A DNA stretch of 64,000 bases from Sternotherus odoratus. Lineage: Eukaryota; Chordata; Testudines; Kinosternidae. The stretch covers positions 79,419,892 to 79,483,891 of the forward strand of contig JAVMKO010000001.1 in NCBI GenBank assembly GCA_032164245.1, in the 5' to 3' direction. The notes below the pieces were generated by a model. It was not told the DNA's origin. It worked only from the letters and a program-made list of their open reading frames with translations, and searched no databases. Position 1 is the stretch's first letter. Each line of letters begins with the position of its first letter. A program made the position numbers and the translations under genes. Positions 12,373 to 24,294 of this stretch are shown piece after piece.

Positions 12373-14180
12373 CTCCCACCACCACCAGTCTTATTGCCTG
12401 TTTCTTTCCTCCATTTGCAATTGGTGAAAACCTTCCATCCTCTCACTATCTGACCCCTCACTCCCCAAATCTCATGGATTGCAGGGTCACACACTTCTGC
12501 ACAGGCAGGTGCCGCAGTTAGCCTGGATACCTATTTGTCATGCTGCCCAAAGCCCATCTCCTCTTACCTCCCCCTCTAGCCTCCCGCACACTCCCCTCCC
12601 CCCAATTTCCAGTAGCATCAGAGAAATTGGCAAGCCCAGAAATCAAGCAGTCCTTATTTCAAAACCCCGCTGCTCGTGACCCTTCACCTCTGCACGCACA
12701 CAAGGAAAGTGTGTGGGCACTGGCTATGGCGTCCTAATCATCTCTCTGCCCAGAGTACCAGTGCTTCGTTTAGAAAGCATCTATCTCAGCTGACCTCAGC
12801 TCTTTGTGTATTTCCAAGACACCCCGGACTGTAGCGCACTCCGTCTGGACTAGGGCAGCAGCCCTGGGGTGAATCACCAGCCTCTCAGTCTAGCTCTCCT
12901 GGTTCGGTTGGGCAGCCTCAGCCCGGCCCTATGGAGTGAGGGGCAGATCAGAGGGAACGCAGGAGGGGAGGTGGTTGATTTGCTAATCAGCAACTGTGCT
13001 GGAGACTGGAGTGGAAGGAAGCTCTGGGCTGCCAGGGCACCTCCTGGGGTGACTGCAGCGGTATCTCCGCTCAGGCGTGTTTACTCCTAAAGAGGAGCAA
13101 GCGTGAGCCTGAATCGCAAACCCTACTTGACACCCAGAGTTCAGCCCAGTCTGGGCCTGTGACTTGAACACTTGGGGGGCTTCCTTTAGCCATGTTCCGG
13201 AGACTGCTGCTTGATCCCAGCCCCAGTGTCTCCACCGACTTTGAATCCACAGGATCTAGGGAGGGAACACAGCCAAGTATCATCCTGGGAAGCTCAGTGA
13301 GGATGTGTGCACAGTGTGGAGCAGCTGTTTGGAAAGCAACCTGACAGCAAGGGGTAATAAAAATGGGAGCTAAACCCCCACAGCACTGAAGGTCTTATTG
13401 TGCCATCACCCTGAGCTGAGCCAGAGAGCACAGGGTCAAATTCGGCTCCGGGAAAGACAGAAAAGAGACCGGAAATGCCCAGAGCATGGATGCAGAGATG
13501 GGTAGAGGTTTGTGGGGATCAATGGATCAGGACAAGAGATAGGAAACGGTGGGATTGTTGAGCCCAGAAAAGAGAGGATTTAGGCTCAAACTCTGCTCTT
13601 GTTTATATCAGAGACAACGGAAGACAACAGAATTGCACCTGCATAACAGATCCCAGAATTTGGCCCCCAAAGAGCACTTTATTTGGGCGTCTGAAGACCT
13701 TACACCCTCTTGCTCACCCTGCCCCATAACAGGAGAAGAAGTGTGGATGCTCGTGAAGTACAGAAGCAGTACAATTTAGCAGTGATGAATAGGAAATGCA
13801 GTGGCAGCGGAGGTCACAGAGAAGGAACCTGCAGCTCTCTTTACTAAAAACAGGCAGAAAACACAAAGACTTAAGGCCACTGGCTCCCTGCAGCCACTGG
13901 ATTATGTGGGATGACCCCTGCTCTGTGTAGGAGGGGGGTGGGAGAGGGCAGAACATTACCCCCATGCTTCATCTGCGGAAAACAATTCAACATGAGGGCA
14001 AACACCCCTTGATGGGTTCAGTCGAAGTTCTGAGGACAGTTTTGGTTCAAGGGGGAGTCCATTTATTTTTCTTAGGTTGCTTTGTTCAAATAGATCCTCA
14101 CTCAAGTCCTTCTGATACTTCAACAGGGCAATCAGCTATCCCAGTTCTGATACAGCACTTTGTTCAGTACATCCTAAAGC
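12373..14180. other. No gene seen
   Basis: No supported exon or RNA gene. Sequence is unique-looking with short frames only. Confidence 0.45.
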
Positions 14181-14184
14181 GTTT

Positions 14185-14335
14185 TATAAAGGAGGGGAAG
14201 ATCATTATTCCCATTTTACAGGTGAAAAAATGGAGGCACAGTGAAGCAAAGCCACTAGGCCAAAGTCAGAGCTGGGACTAGAACCTAAGTCTCCAGAGTC
14301 CCACTCTACTGCTCTATCCACTAGGCCACACCACC
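14185..14335 (-). repeat. MIR/CORE-SINE, nearly full core
   Basis: Reads in reverse orientation: CCCATTTTACAGGTGAAAAAATGGAGGCACAG, then AGTCAGAGCTGGGACTAGAACC and CTCTATCCACTAGGCCAC. These are the core, the B-box region and the tRNA-like head of a MIR element. Confidence 0.75.
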
Positions 14336-14359
14336 TCCCCCATAACAGTCCCTATCACC

Positions 14360-14600
14360 TCAGCTTCCACCTGTATCTATCTCAGGGCCATTGACAGAAT
14401 GGGTAGTTATGCTGCCTAAGGTAATACAGATAAATCCAATCTCAGGATGATCACTGGGGGGCTACGAAGGAGTTTCCTGCCATGTACAACACTCCACAAT
14501 TGGCCAGGTGCTTCCGCCTTCTGCAGAAGCAAAAAGTACTGTCTGAGGTGAAGAGACCCGATTAGATGGACTGCTCCAATGTAGCAGCCCCTTCGCTCCT
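14360..14600 (+). repeat. CR1 LINE 3' fragment
   Basis: The phrases AGGAGTTTCCTGCC, CCAGGTGCTTCCGCCTTCTG and GATTAGATGGACTGCTCCAATG follow the order of a sauropsid CR1 3' untranslated region (reads toward the ACTAGATGGACC-type tail). Diverged and truncated. Confidence 0.5.
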
Positions 14601-15937
14601 AATTTCTCCAGTGTCCCACAGTCCCCTTGGGCAGGTTAGCCAGAATGAAGGCACCGAGAAGAGGCAGGAAGATATAAATATTGGAGACTAAACTTGAGCT
14701 ACAGCAGCCTGAGGGGGAGATTTTTCTGAAATTAAAAACAAAACAAAACCCAGAGCCCTTGAGAAAAACAAGGTTAGAGAGGGGAGAGGGCTCCGTGTTA
14801 TTAAGAAAACATTCGTGCTGTTTATAGTCCCCGTTTCTGTCTCCCCTCCCCCCGCACTGCCATCGCTCCAATTCAGCCTCCCTTTCCCTCCCCGCCGCTC
14901 ACTCTTTCTGCTCCATCGCGCCGCATCAGCGTGTGGACTTGATGCAAAGTGCCTGCCTCACACCAGTTCACGCTGATGACCCAAGACTCTTCCAGACAGC
15001 AGAGCGTGCGCAACTCCCAGTCCAGCGCCACACAGAGTGGATCCTACTGGCCAGGGCCAGGACGAAGCTGCAGTTAAAGGGGATTGAGAGAAGAGGGGGA
15101 ACTCTCCCCGCACCGGCCAAGGGGGGTGGGTGTTGGGCTGCTTAGCCCAGTCGGAAAGAGGAGGGGAGAGCTCGCTCTGCTAGGAGAGCTATGCTAAATC
15201 CCACACCTGTACCTTACACTTCCCCTGAATGGACCCTCGCTGAGGTGTCGCCATTCCAGACTCACAGTGACATGTGGGCATGCAGCCATTACTGGATTGA
15301 GGGGGGAAGGAGGGGCCCCATTGTTCATGCCTAGATGCAGAGGACAGACCGATTTATAATAGCCACCAGCAATGACATGCCTGCCTGAACCCCTCTCCCG
15401 CTCCGGAGGCCCCCAACATTGGTATGTGCTGCCCATGAGAAAGAGGAACAGTACTGGAGAGTGTGTGGGGGCCACCATGTCTCTCCTCCGTCATAATACT
15501 CCTCCCACCATTGTCCGCCACAGGAAGAACCCCCAGAAGGAGGTGGGGAGCATGGTACGGACACCTCTCTCACCCCACTGCTCCCCTGGGACAACCACCA
15601 TCCTCCAATTTGCACTGATTTGCATATGCAAATTAGATCAAGCCTCTTTCTTTCTTAGATCAAGCCTCCATCTCTGGAGTACGGTAGCACCTCCCTCCAG
15701 TCACCCTCATGCTCCCCTCCCCAAAACTGCCATATGGATGCCCCCCTGAGTGTGAAATGCAGCCGGACAACAAGAACAGCTGCTACAAAACCTGCTAGGA
15801 CCAGAGAGAGTGCACGGATGTCTTGCCTTCTCTAACACACACAGACAGCCACCTGTATGCACATATACACACATGTCATCATGCACACATCAACCACACA
15901 CTGCACAATGCCTTTTGTGCATACGACACACCAAAGA
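14601..15937. other. No gene; CpG-moderate unique sequence with an octamer palindrome
   Basis: No exon recognised. At 15,618-15,633 lies a perfect 16-bp palindrome, ATTTGCATATGCAAAT, made of two overlapping POU octamers. A 14-bp direct repeat TTAGATCAAGCCTC follows (15,633 and 15,655). Confidence 0.5.
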
Positions 15938-16010
15938 TCGGCAGCATGGGCAAGTGGATAGAGCACTGGATGGGACTCAGGAGACCGGGCACCAGGAAGG
16001 CGCATTTCTG
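15938..16010 (+). repeat. MIR/CORE-SINE head fragment
   Basis: GCAAGTGGATAGAGCACTGGATGGGACTCAGGAGACC resembles the tRNA-like head of a forward MIR element; the core is lost. Confidence 0.5.
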
Positions 16011-16163
16011 TAGCTAGCTGCAAAGCTCGCCACACTGCCACTTCTTGATCCTCAGTGTGATGCTGGCACACCAGGTGCCAGCTCACGCCAAGGTCCCTAG
16101 ACCTCAATTGAACACTGAAAAATACATAGCTGGAATCAGCCTGGATCACCTGTGTGTTAGTAC

Positions 16164-17110
16164 TGTTAAAATAGGGATTAGAAATATAAAACAGGGTTTA
16201 AACGTTATGGAAAGCTTGTAAATTGCCGCATGCATTCAGCTCACTTTTAACATCTGTACCCCATATTATAAGGTTATATCTGAGCGTTTGCTTTGTAAGC
16301 CTCTGTAACCAGACAGGAAAGAGCCATTAATTAACTAGCACATTGTGCTGATCTCCAACAGAAGGTGTGATGTCCTGGATGACAAGGAAGGCCCATCAAC
16401 ACTAGGCAGAGTAGAGTGGAACATTAAAGAGGACAAAAGGCTTTATTGTTTATTCCCTCAGCCATGAAGCTCAGTCTCACAAGTGAATTCTTCCAATCAG
16501 CTGAGTTTGCAGATCAGAACAGAAGGGAGAAAGGGAATAAAAAACCCCTAACAAGGAGGAACTGTATCTTTATGCTCCTTGCACTAAAGGGCACAAGGAT
16601 TACTAGGCATAAACAAAATATTCCCAATGCTTAGCCTGGGTTAGCCCTAAAGGACGTGTAGTGCTTGCTTATCATAGAAGTTTCTATTACTTTGGAAACT
16701 TAAGACTAATTCACTTGTGTGTATATCTTTACCTGCTATAACCTTGTAGATAACTCTCATTTCCTTTTCTGACATCTGGATATACTTTATTAGAGGATTG
16801 GCTACAAGCATTGACTTTTGTGTGAGATCGAAGGTGTAAGTGACTCGTCCTTTGGGCCTAGGAGTAAGGTGAGTATTGTCACAATGGCAAACTTGCTTAG
16901 GTGGCAAGACAGACCGAGTACCCAAAGGGACTGTCTGGGACTCCATGTTAAGGCTCATATAGTGGCCAGTGAGTTTACACTTGATAATTAGTTGTGAAAT
17001 CTCAGTATAGAATTCACAACCAATTTGGGGGTTGTGCCCTGCTTTTTAACAGTCTGCCCTGAGATTGGTACTCATGCCTTGAGCCACTCCAGAAAGCTTG
17101 ATATTTAACA
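16164..17110 (+). mobile_element. LTR-like repeat, sense orientation
   Basis: Begins TGTTAAAATA and ends TATTTAACA, giving the TG...CA ends and short inverted termini of an LTR. The text GGATTGGCTACA is shared with the solo LTR at 17,725-18,854, suggesting related retroviral families. No matching target duplication was seen, so the ends are provisional. No gag/pol/env remains. Confidence 0.45.
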
Positions 17111-17724
17111 GGGCTGAAAACATATTATTTCAATACGTATACATATTAAGTTTCAGAGGGCGGTGGAGACTTCTATTCCCAGCAGACAAGGGAGCAAAGA
17201 TGGGGGGAATAATGTCTCTATATGCAGCTGTCAGAGGAGCAGAAGCCTCTTTGCAGCTGCAAGGGGAGTGGAAGGGATGGGGGATCTGTGTTTGCACCTG
17301 CTAGAGAGAAGGTGGGAGCAGAGGGCTTTGCCTACAGCTGCAAGCCTTCTGTGGCCAGCTGGAATGCAAAGCTCAAATAACACAAGTGTGGCAGTTGCCC
17401 CTATGCCAAATGGTTCAAATAAAGCTTCATAATCCATTGAATCAACAGCTCAAAAATGTTGCAAGGAGACAAAAAGTTTAGGTCATTTGCAGATCCATTT
17501 TGGCTTAAGCTAAAGCCAAGATTCAGCTAGAATGAATTGTCTTACAGAACTTAACCCACTTGGCTCTACATTTCATGATGAAACCTACTGAATGACACTG
17601 CTCACCTAATGACTGACACGGCTCCCGAAGGACATTAGGAGTGAGAACGGGACATGTCTGTTTAGAAGGACTCATTGGGTTGGGATGGTTGGGATGACGA
17701 CCAAAAAAAAAAATGCTGTGCCTG

Positions 17725-18854
17725 TGTCACGGTACTGAAATAGTTTGGTACCGTGTAGATCAATGGGTGCACGAAATATTATGTGAAGGGGGTCATAACA
17801 GGTGTCTTATGTATGTATCTATTCCATATGTGTGTATCTATTCCATATGTGTGTATCAATTTGGCAGTTGAAGTTATGAATATTGGCTCTGGACTGTCTG
17901 TCTTCCAAATAATGTGCTCTGCTGGGGAAGAAGATTCCTGAATACTGGGTGTCAGCTTGGCTTGGGCTGCCTGATGGCCCATTAAGGGACTATCAGCAAC
18001 ACAATGGACTCTGGGAGCTTGGAATGCTCCAATCCAGACAACAAGTCTACAAGAGGAAGCCTGGGCATAATGGCTTCTGCCTGCAAATGATGAGTCATGC
18101 ATGGACATGTGATCTGCCCGTGTGACTCCAGGACTCCATGGGGCTGGACTTTTCACAGCAGGAAAAAAGAGGTGTTTGCAACTGGAAAAAAAACTATAAA
18201 TGAAGCTGCTACAGCCCCTCCATTTTCGTCTTTACCTCCAGACTTCAGCCTGCCTTGTTTCCAGCTTTGGATGGAACTTTGCTACTCTGGGAACTCTGGA
18301 CTAAGGTGCTGACCCATCCCCAAATGGGGTGCATCCAAAGACTTTGATTTGAACCTGCAGTTATTCTACCTTTGCTGCAAGCCTAAGCTAAGAGATGTGA
18401 CATTACTGCATGTAATTGATTTCTTTTAACCATTCTTAACCCTCACCTATACCCTTTTCCTTTCATAATAAACCTTTAGATTTTAGATTCTAAAGGATTG
18501 GCTACAGCGTGATTTGTGGTAAGATCTGATTTGTATATTGACCTGGGTCTGGGGCCTGATTCTTTGGAATTGGGGAGAACCGTTTTCTTTATTTGGGGGA
18601 TTGGTTTTCATAACCATTGATCCCCAGGACAGGTGGCTGCTGGTGGTGATACTGGGAATCTGGAGTGTCTTAAGGGGATTGCTTGTGTGACTTGTGGTTA
18701 GCCAGTGGGGTGAGACCAAAGTCTGTTCTGTTTGGCTGGTTTGGTTTGCCTTAGTGTGGAAAAACCCCAGCTTTGGGCTGTAGTTGCCCTTTGGAAGCAA
18801 TCGGTCCTGATCTGACACTCACAGTTGGATCCCACCAGGAACAGCCCCGTCACA
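17725..18854 (+). mobile_element. Solo LTR of an endogenous retrovirus
   Basis: The element starts TGTCACGG and ends CCGTCACA (TG...CA), and is flanked by a perfect 5-bp duplication GCCTG at 17,720-17,724 and 18,855-18,859. AATAAA occurs near 18,467, as expected for an LTR polyadenylation signal. At 1,130 bp it is a plausible LTR length, and there is no internal coding region, so it is the product of LTR-LTR recombination. The 5-bp duplication fits several ERV groups; class is not assigned. Confidence 0.75.
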
Positions 18855-19428
18855 GCCTGTGATGCAATCCAAAACACACCACAAAACCTACAGCGTCTGC
18901 CAAGCAACCTCTGAGCAGATTCTCATCTACCTTCCCAAACGAGAGGAGCCACCTCCTAATGGAAAAGCAGACCTCAAGGAAGTGGCTTACAAGCAGCAGC
19001 AGTCTCCTCCCTGACACGCCTTCCCCTGCAAAGGCACATTTTGTTTCCCTTGGTGCCTTGTAGAGCCCTGTGTACATTTACAGCACTCTATAAATAAAAA
19101 ATAATAGCAGGGTGCATTTATCACTAATTAAAATCCTGAGTCAACGCCTGTAAATTTAGATGCAAATGAGGGGTAGCCCTTAGGCTTGCCAAGGAAGCTG
19201 TCAGTGCTGCAGAGGTCCTACGTTGCTAGTGTAGCGGGGCCAATCTTTAGAGGCTGTGAAGCAGGGTCATTTTCTGCAGGGGTGAAATGGTGCAGTGTCG
19301 TCCAGTGTAACCAGTCAGGCATCCCAGTAGTTGAAATCATGACTAAAATAGGCCAGAAGGGTGGCTAAGATCCAGGGTATAGAAAGCCACGGGGATATGT
19401 GGGAGAGAGAAAGTGAACAACACTATGA

Positions 19429-19700
19429 CCTCGTCTACACTAGAAAGCTTACAGCAGCACAGCCTCGTACCAATGAAGCCACGCTGCGGTAAGATCTCTT
19501 GTGTAGCCGGAGGAGAGCTCTCCCGTTGACATAATTAAACCACACCCACGAGAGGCAGTAGCTATGTCACCAGGAGAGTGGCTCCCACCGATGTAGTGCT
19601 GCCCATGCCCACGCTTCTGGGGTGTAACTTATGTCACTCAGGGGTGCGATTTTTTTCACACCCCTGAGCAACATAAATTGTACCAACCAAAGTGCTAGTG
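19429..19700. mobile_element. Miniature inverted-repeat element, right end lost
   Basis: Starts ACCTCGTCTACACTAG, similar to turtle elements that end in GTAGACAAGGCC. The centre holds an inverted repeat (ATGTCACTCAGGGGTGCGA ... TCACACCCCTGAGCAACAT) around a T-tract. The sequence stops matching after GTGCTAGTGCTAG, before a right terminus. Confidence 0.5.
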
Positions 19701-21182
19701 CTAGATGGAATCAGAGAGGGTGTGGGGACTGGGAGAGGAAAGAGGATCCAAGATCTGAGGTGAGGAAGCAGAGAAACTCTGCGACTGGAAGTGGCATGTG
19801 AGCTGCTAAGGAGAAAAGCAAGGCTCAGAGGAGAGAGCAGAGCTATTGAAGTCAGTCTTGGTGTGACTCAGCCCCCACTACTGTTCAAGGAGGGAGTGTC
19901 AGAGGGGGTAGGTCCTCAACCGACCTGAAGGGACGTGCCAAGCCTCTGCCAGGTGCAGGATTTCAACGGACCAGACTGTGTGAGGGTCATGGAGAAGAAG
20001 GGATTTTCTTTTTGCTGAGGGACAAATTCAGCAAGAGGTGCCTGTGAAAGGTGGGAGAGGCCTCCAAAGGGATGGGGATGAAAGTGGAAAGGTTTGCAGG
20101 CAGGGCTGAGGAAGAAAATGGGGGACTGTTTCGGTCAGTTACTGGGAACTGACTGCAGAGCAGGAGTGGGGAGAGCTTTTGGGTCGGTAAAGAGATGGGA
20201 CTGAAGACTGAGGTCCAGCTGAGGGAGAGATGGGGAGAGGACGAAGGGAGGGAAGAGTGAGAAGATGAAACGAAATCCTGGCAGCACAGAAGACTGTAGC
20301 AGTGGGGAAGGTGGATGAATGGATCGTGGAGGCACCTGAAAATGGAGCCTAGACAGCGCTGGAAGATGCAGTGAGGGAGACAAGAGGGGAACTGGGAGCA
20401 GGAATGAGAGGCAAGGGGGAGTCTGGGGAGACTGGGGATGAAGAGGATGGGTATTGCGGCTAGTAGCACAGTGCAACCTGAGACCAGCACAGAAAAGTCG
20501 TCTGTGCATCAAATAAAGGGGAGGTTTGCTGCTCTCCAAGTGACAGAATCGAATTTTTCTGGGATACCACAAAGCCATGTGTCTACACTGAGCTCTTCTA
20601 CACCCAGCCACGGCCATGCATGCCCAGGCACCCAGGCAGTCTCACACCGTCTCAGGCACAAGTGCATGTATGTACACAACAGTTTTGACGCAAAGCCTCT
20701 GACATCCACACAGCACAGTTCACACGTGCATGCAGACACGCAGTGCCTCGGACTTGGAAGCACGCATGCACCCAGTGCTTCAGACACACATGCACACACC
20801 CCGCACGGCCTTAGAGGCACACGACTGCAGTGTCTCGCATATACACGCACACACACACACATGGCCTTGCATGCACAGCAAGTGCTCCTGAGGAGCTGTG
20901 CAAGAGGCAGCAACTCAGTGACTGGATCCAGAGAGCTCAGGGTGGTCTTTTCCCTGTGAGGATCAGCTTCTCTCCAAGCACGGAGAGGTGTCCTCAAAGA
21001 AAGCTATGCACAGTCTGATCTGCCTTCTTCCCTACCTCTTCCTGGCAACTCATGTAAAACCAAACAGATGAATACAGTTGTTTGGTGCATTTCAGTCTCT
21101 GCACATTTATCAAGTATCCTTCATGTACAGCATCGACATTCACCACTCAGGGAGCACCCATCAAAAGCTACAGAGAAAAAAA
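19701..21182. other. No gene; purine-rich then CA-rich unique sequence
   Basis: 19,730-20,430 is strongly purine-biased, which keeps long frames open on the opposite strand by composition only. 20,580-20,870 is rich in CACAC/GCACGCA motifs. No product recognised. Confidence 0.5.
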
Positions 21183-21352
21183 TAGGAACTTGAGAATGGC
21201 CCTAGTAAGTCAGACCTCTGGTCCACCTAGCCCCGTATGTCTTCCCAGTGGCCAGGTGCTTTGGAGGGAATGACCAGAACAGGCAATCGTTGAGTGATCC
21301 ATCCCCTGCCATCCCATCCCAGCTTCTGGAAAACAGAGGCTAAGGACACCCC
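21183..21352 (-). repeat. CR1 LINE 3' region, antisense
   Basis: Contains in order GTCCACCTAGCCC, GTCTTCCCAGTGGCCAGGTGC, AGGGAATGACCAGAACAGG, GAGTGATCCATCCCCTGCC and AGCTTCTGGAAAACAGAGGCTA. This string is characteristic of a frequent turtle CR1 subfamily read in reverse. Confidence 0.75.
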
Positions 21353-22819
21353 GAGCATGGGGCTGCGTCCCTGAGGCTGCGAGGTGAGATTCACAGAGGG
21401 GACCTGACTCAAGAGCTGCAAGGAGGAACGTGAATTGTGGGAGATTGTGCAGCACAGGGGGTGGAGGGGTGTTCCTGGGAGAAACACATCCCACATATGA
21501 GCCAGGTCACCTTTATTCTCTCAGATGTGGCTGCTCTCTTGCAAATTCTACTACTTCTTAAATAGCCTTGCCCCCTCCCCCCACCTCCCTTTCCTCACTC
21601 CCACGATCCATCTTTTCCTCATTTAATTACCCCAGTTGCTCCCCTCCTCCTGCTTGCTAAAAAGGAAATTGGATCTAGGTTAGGGTTCAGGAAAGGGTTA
21701 AGAAGCCAGTTAGCTGTCGGCTGTTTGCTGCCCGGTGGGTCGATGTTGAGGCCACCAACAAGTGGAGTCTGCCCTCCAGCCAGCCATGTGCGGACGAAGC
21801 CTCTGCTCTGCTGAACTCCAGACTGGAACTGGCCCGTTTGCTTGATCTGTAGGTGCCAGCAGCACCAGATGAGCCAAAAAGGAGTGTGCACCCCGTATCC
21901 ATGGGCCACCCAGGTAGGAGCTGCATGAATTGGTCTCCAATGGGAATTTCTCCTGCCATACTTTACAAGGGCCCTGTAGGCCTGACCAACTGGGGTCCAG
22001 GCTATCCCAGCAAAGACACACGTCCTGCCCATCAAGTACAGATCCTACAAGGAGAGAGGACTGCCTAAAGAAAGCCGCCCTCCCTCAATCATCCCAGATC
22101 ACCACAAGGAAATGGGCTGAGGCCATTCTCTCTCTTCCCCCCCCCCCATGAATGAATGGGAGACGCAGCACAAAGCAACTGCCAATTCTCATGCGTCCAG
22201 CGATAATCAGGCTGGCAAGGATACATGGAGCACAAAATCAGGCAGCAGGAGTATTCAGGCGGGGAGCCGGAAATAATTACCATGATACTGTAACCAGAAA
22301 ACACAAGGCCAGGCTACTTACCATACTAATTACTGTTTATCCCTGTTTATGGATCCACATGGCAGAGGGACTGACCGACAGATTGGAGGTGTAAATTCTT
22401 AAAGGCATAAGCTCTGGATAGTCAGGACTGTGCACCAACTGCATAAGGAGTCTCTGTAAAGCTACGGCGGGACAACACACGGCTCCCTCTCTGGTGGAGG
22501 GTTGGCCCTGCGGTAAGGAAGCTCCCAGCACAAATTCCGACTAGCTTTGACAAGGTGCTGTAGAGTCACCATTATACACAGATGATATTGTATCTCTGCA
22601 TTTCTGTCTCCCCTGGGCCTTTATCTCTAAAGCTAATTCCCGTGCATGCCGAGGCTGGATTAACGATTTCCCACAAGCATTCCTTAACGATCTCCTCCTA
22701 ACCTACATCCATTCCACCAAGATAACAAGCCCTTTGCCCTTAAGTGAAGTTACATTGTTGAGACAGTTCACAAACATCAGGGGACCCTCGCTACACCCCT
22801 CCGAGGCAGGTAAAGCACA

Positions 22820-22938
22820 CAGACCCAATTCACAGATGGGGAAAGAAAGGCACAGAGGAAGTGACCCGCCCAAGGTTACAGAGTCAATCAATGGCTGAGC
22901 AGTTCCTGGCTCCTAATTCTATGCTTAATCCACTAGAC
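22820..22938 (-). repeat. MIR/CORE-SINE, antisense
   Basis: CAGATGGGGAAAGAAAGGCACAG, then CCCAAGGTTACAGAGTC and TTAATCCACTAGACC, i.e. MIR core and head in reverse. The hAT miniature element that follows inserted at its very end. Confidence 0.7.
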
Positions 22939-23207
22939 CAGTGGTTCCCAACTGTGGTCTACAGAGCACTTGCTGGCATTCCACAAAGAGCTGCTAAGTC
23001 ACACGCTGCTGGCTCTCCTACTTGCATTGCTCTACAAGAAGCTACAGATACAGTAAATACTTTCCTAATCTTAGTTCCCCATGTAAGCAATTGCTGGATG
23101 TTCTTCCATATTGCTGATGGGAGGGGAAGTGGCCTGTCCGACCACAGATGGGAAGGGAGGTGACCACCAGGCCATGTCCACACTAGGGAAAAGTCTGAGA
23201 AACCCTG
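22939..23207. mobile_element. hAT miniature element with perfect target duplication
   Basis: The element begins CAGTGGTTCCCAAC and ends TTTCT/CAGAAACCCTG-type sequence (GAGAAACCCTG). It is flanked by an exact 8-bp duplication CACTAGAC at 22,931-22,938 and 23,208-23,215. At 269 bp it has no coding capacity and would depend on a transposase in trans. The duplication has TA at its centre, the pattern reported for the Buster branch of hAT. Confidence 0.85.
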
Positions 23208-23286
23208 CACTAGACCAGGCTGTCTCTTTTCAGCCCCCTCTGTAGGAGTCTGTAGGGTTGTGTCTCCCCCTTTTACTCAGGGGGCT

Positions 23287-23570
23287 GGGCTACACCTGAG
23301 GAGGGGCGTCAACCTACAATACACAACTTCAGCTACACAAATAGTGTACCTGAAGTCAAAGTATCTTAGGTCAACTTACCTGGCTGTCCTCACGGCAGCG
23401 AGTCAGCCGCTGCTGCTCCCCTGTCAACTCCTCTTCCTCCTCTTGCCGAGATGGAGTTCCGGAGTCAACGGCGAGCGCGTTCTGGGATTGATTTCTCGCG
23501 TCTAGACAAGACATGATAAATTGATCCCCGATCCATCGAACCCGATCCAGCGGGGAGTATAGATGTACCC
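23287..23570. mobile_element. Miniature inverted-repeat element
   Basis: Left GGGCTACACCTGAGGAGGGGCG and right AGTATAGATGTACCC match, as I remember it, a common turtle element with ends GGGTACGTCTTCACTAC. Internal GTCAACTTACC...GTCGAC-like CpG-decayed blocks (GAGTCAACGGCGAGCG) fit that family. No clear target duplication. Confidence 0.5.
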
Positions 23571-24294
23571 AGGGTTGATTCACTGCTTTCTTCTTTTGCT
23601 CCATGTTCACGGCCTATCCACTCTCCCTTTCAGAAGCCATTCAGCGGTGGGACCCTTGTGTCTGTCCCTTGCACTTTGCTTTCAGGCCTGTTAGTGCCAA
23701 TCAGGGTACTAAAATGAGTTCTGCCCTTCACAAAATCTTCTCTAAAAATAAGAGGGAAGATGTTGCCCTGTAACTATGGCTGTCTCTGCAGTCTCCTGCC
23801 ATCTCCCCATGCCACTGTCTCTCGCCTCTCTCCCAGGGATACCCATCCATCACTGCCCACATTAAGCGTACTGTGCTGGCGTTGATTTAGGCAGGGACTG
23901 TCCATTTCCATCAAGGTTGTGATATCTTTTGAAACCCCTTGGGAGATGAAGGCTTTGCACCCTGGAGATCTGGCTCACCCACTCCATCAGAGGTGTCAGA
24001 GAAGCATTTCGCTTATCGTCTTCTGCCCTTTTATCGGTCTCATTATTAATGAGGAAGATTAGCCTGCTCCAGGGGAGGAGGACGACAGACTGACTCACAA
24101 AGTCAAACAAGTCACAGTCAGGAGAGAACCAAACTGAGCAACGAAGGATCCAGGGAGACCCAACAGCTCCAGGGGTGGATTAAGACACCAACATTTCAGG
24201 ACACCAAGAATTTGACCCCTCTAGAAAACTTTTAATCCCTGCAAGCACCCAGATGGACTCTCTGCCTGCTCCCAGCACGGAAAGCTGAACGCTA

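Noticed and set aside
19987..20617. 160-167-codon serine/proline/leucine-rich - strand frames
   Set aside because: Caused by a long purine-rich stretch on the + strand; two frames are open at once.
24173..24280. CAGGGGTGGATTAAGACACC as the left end of another hAT
   Set aside because: No matching right end or target duplication found.
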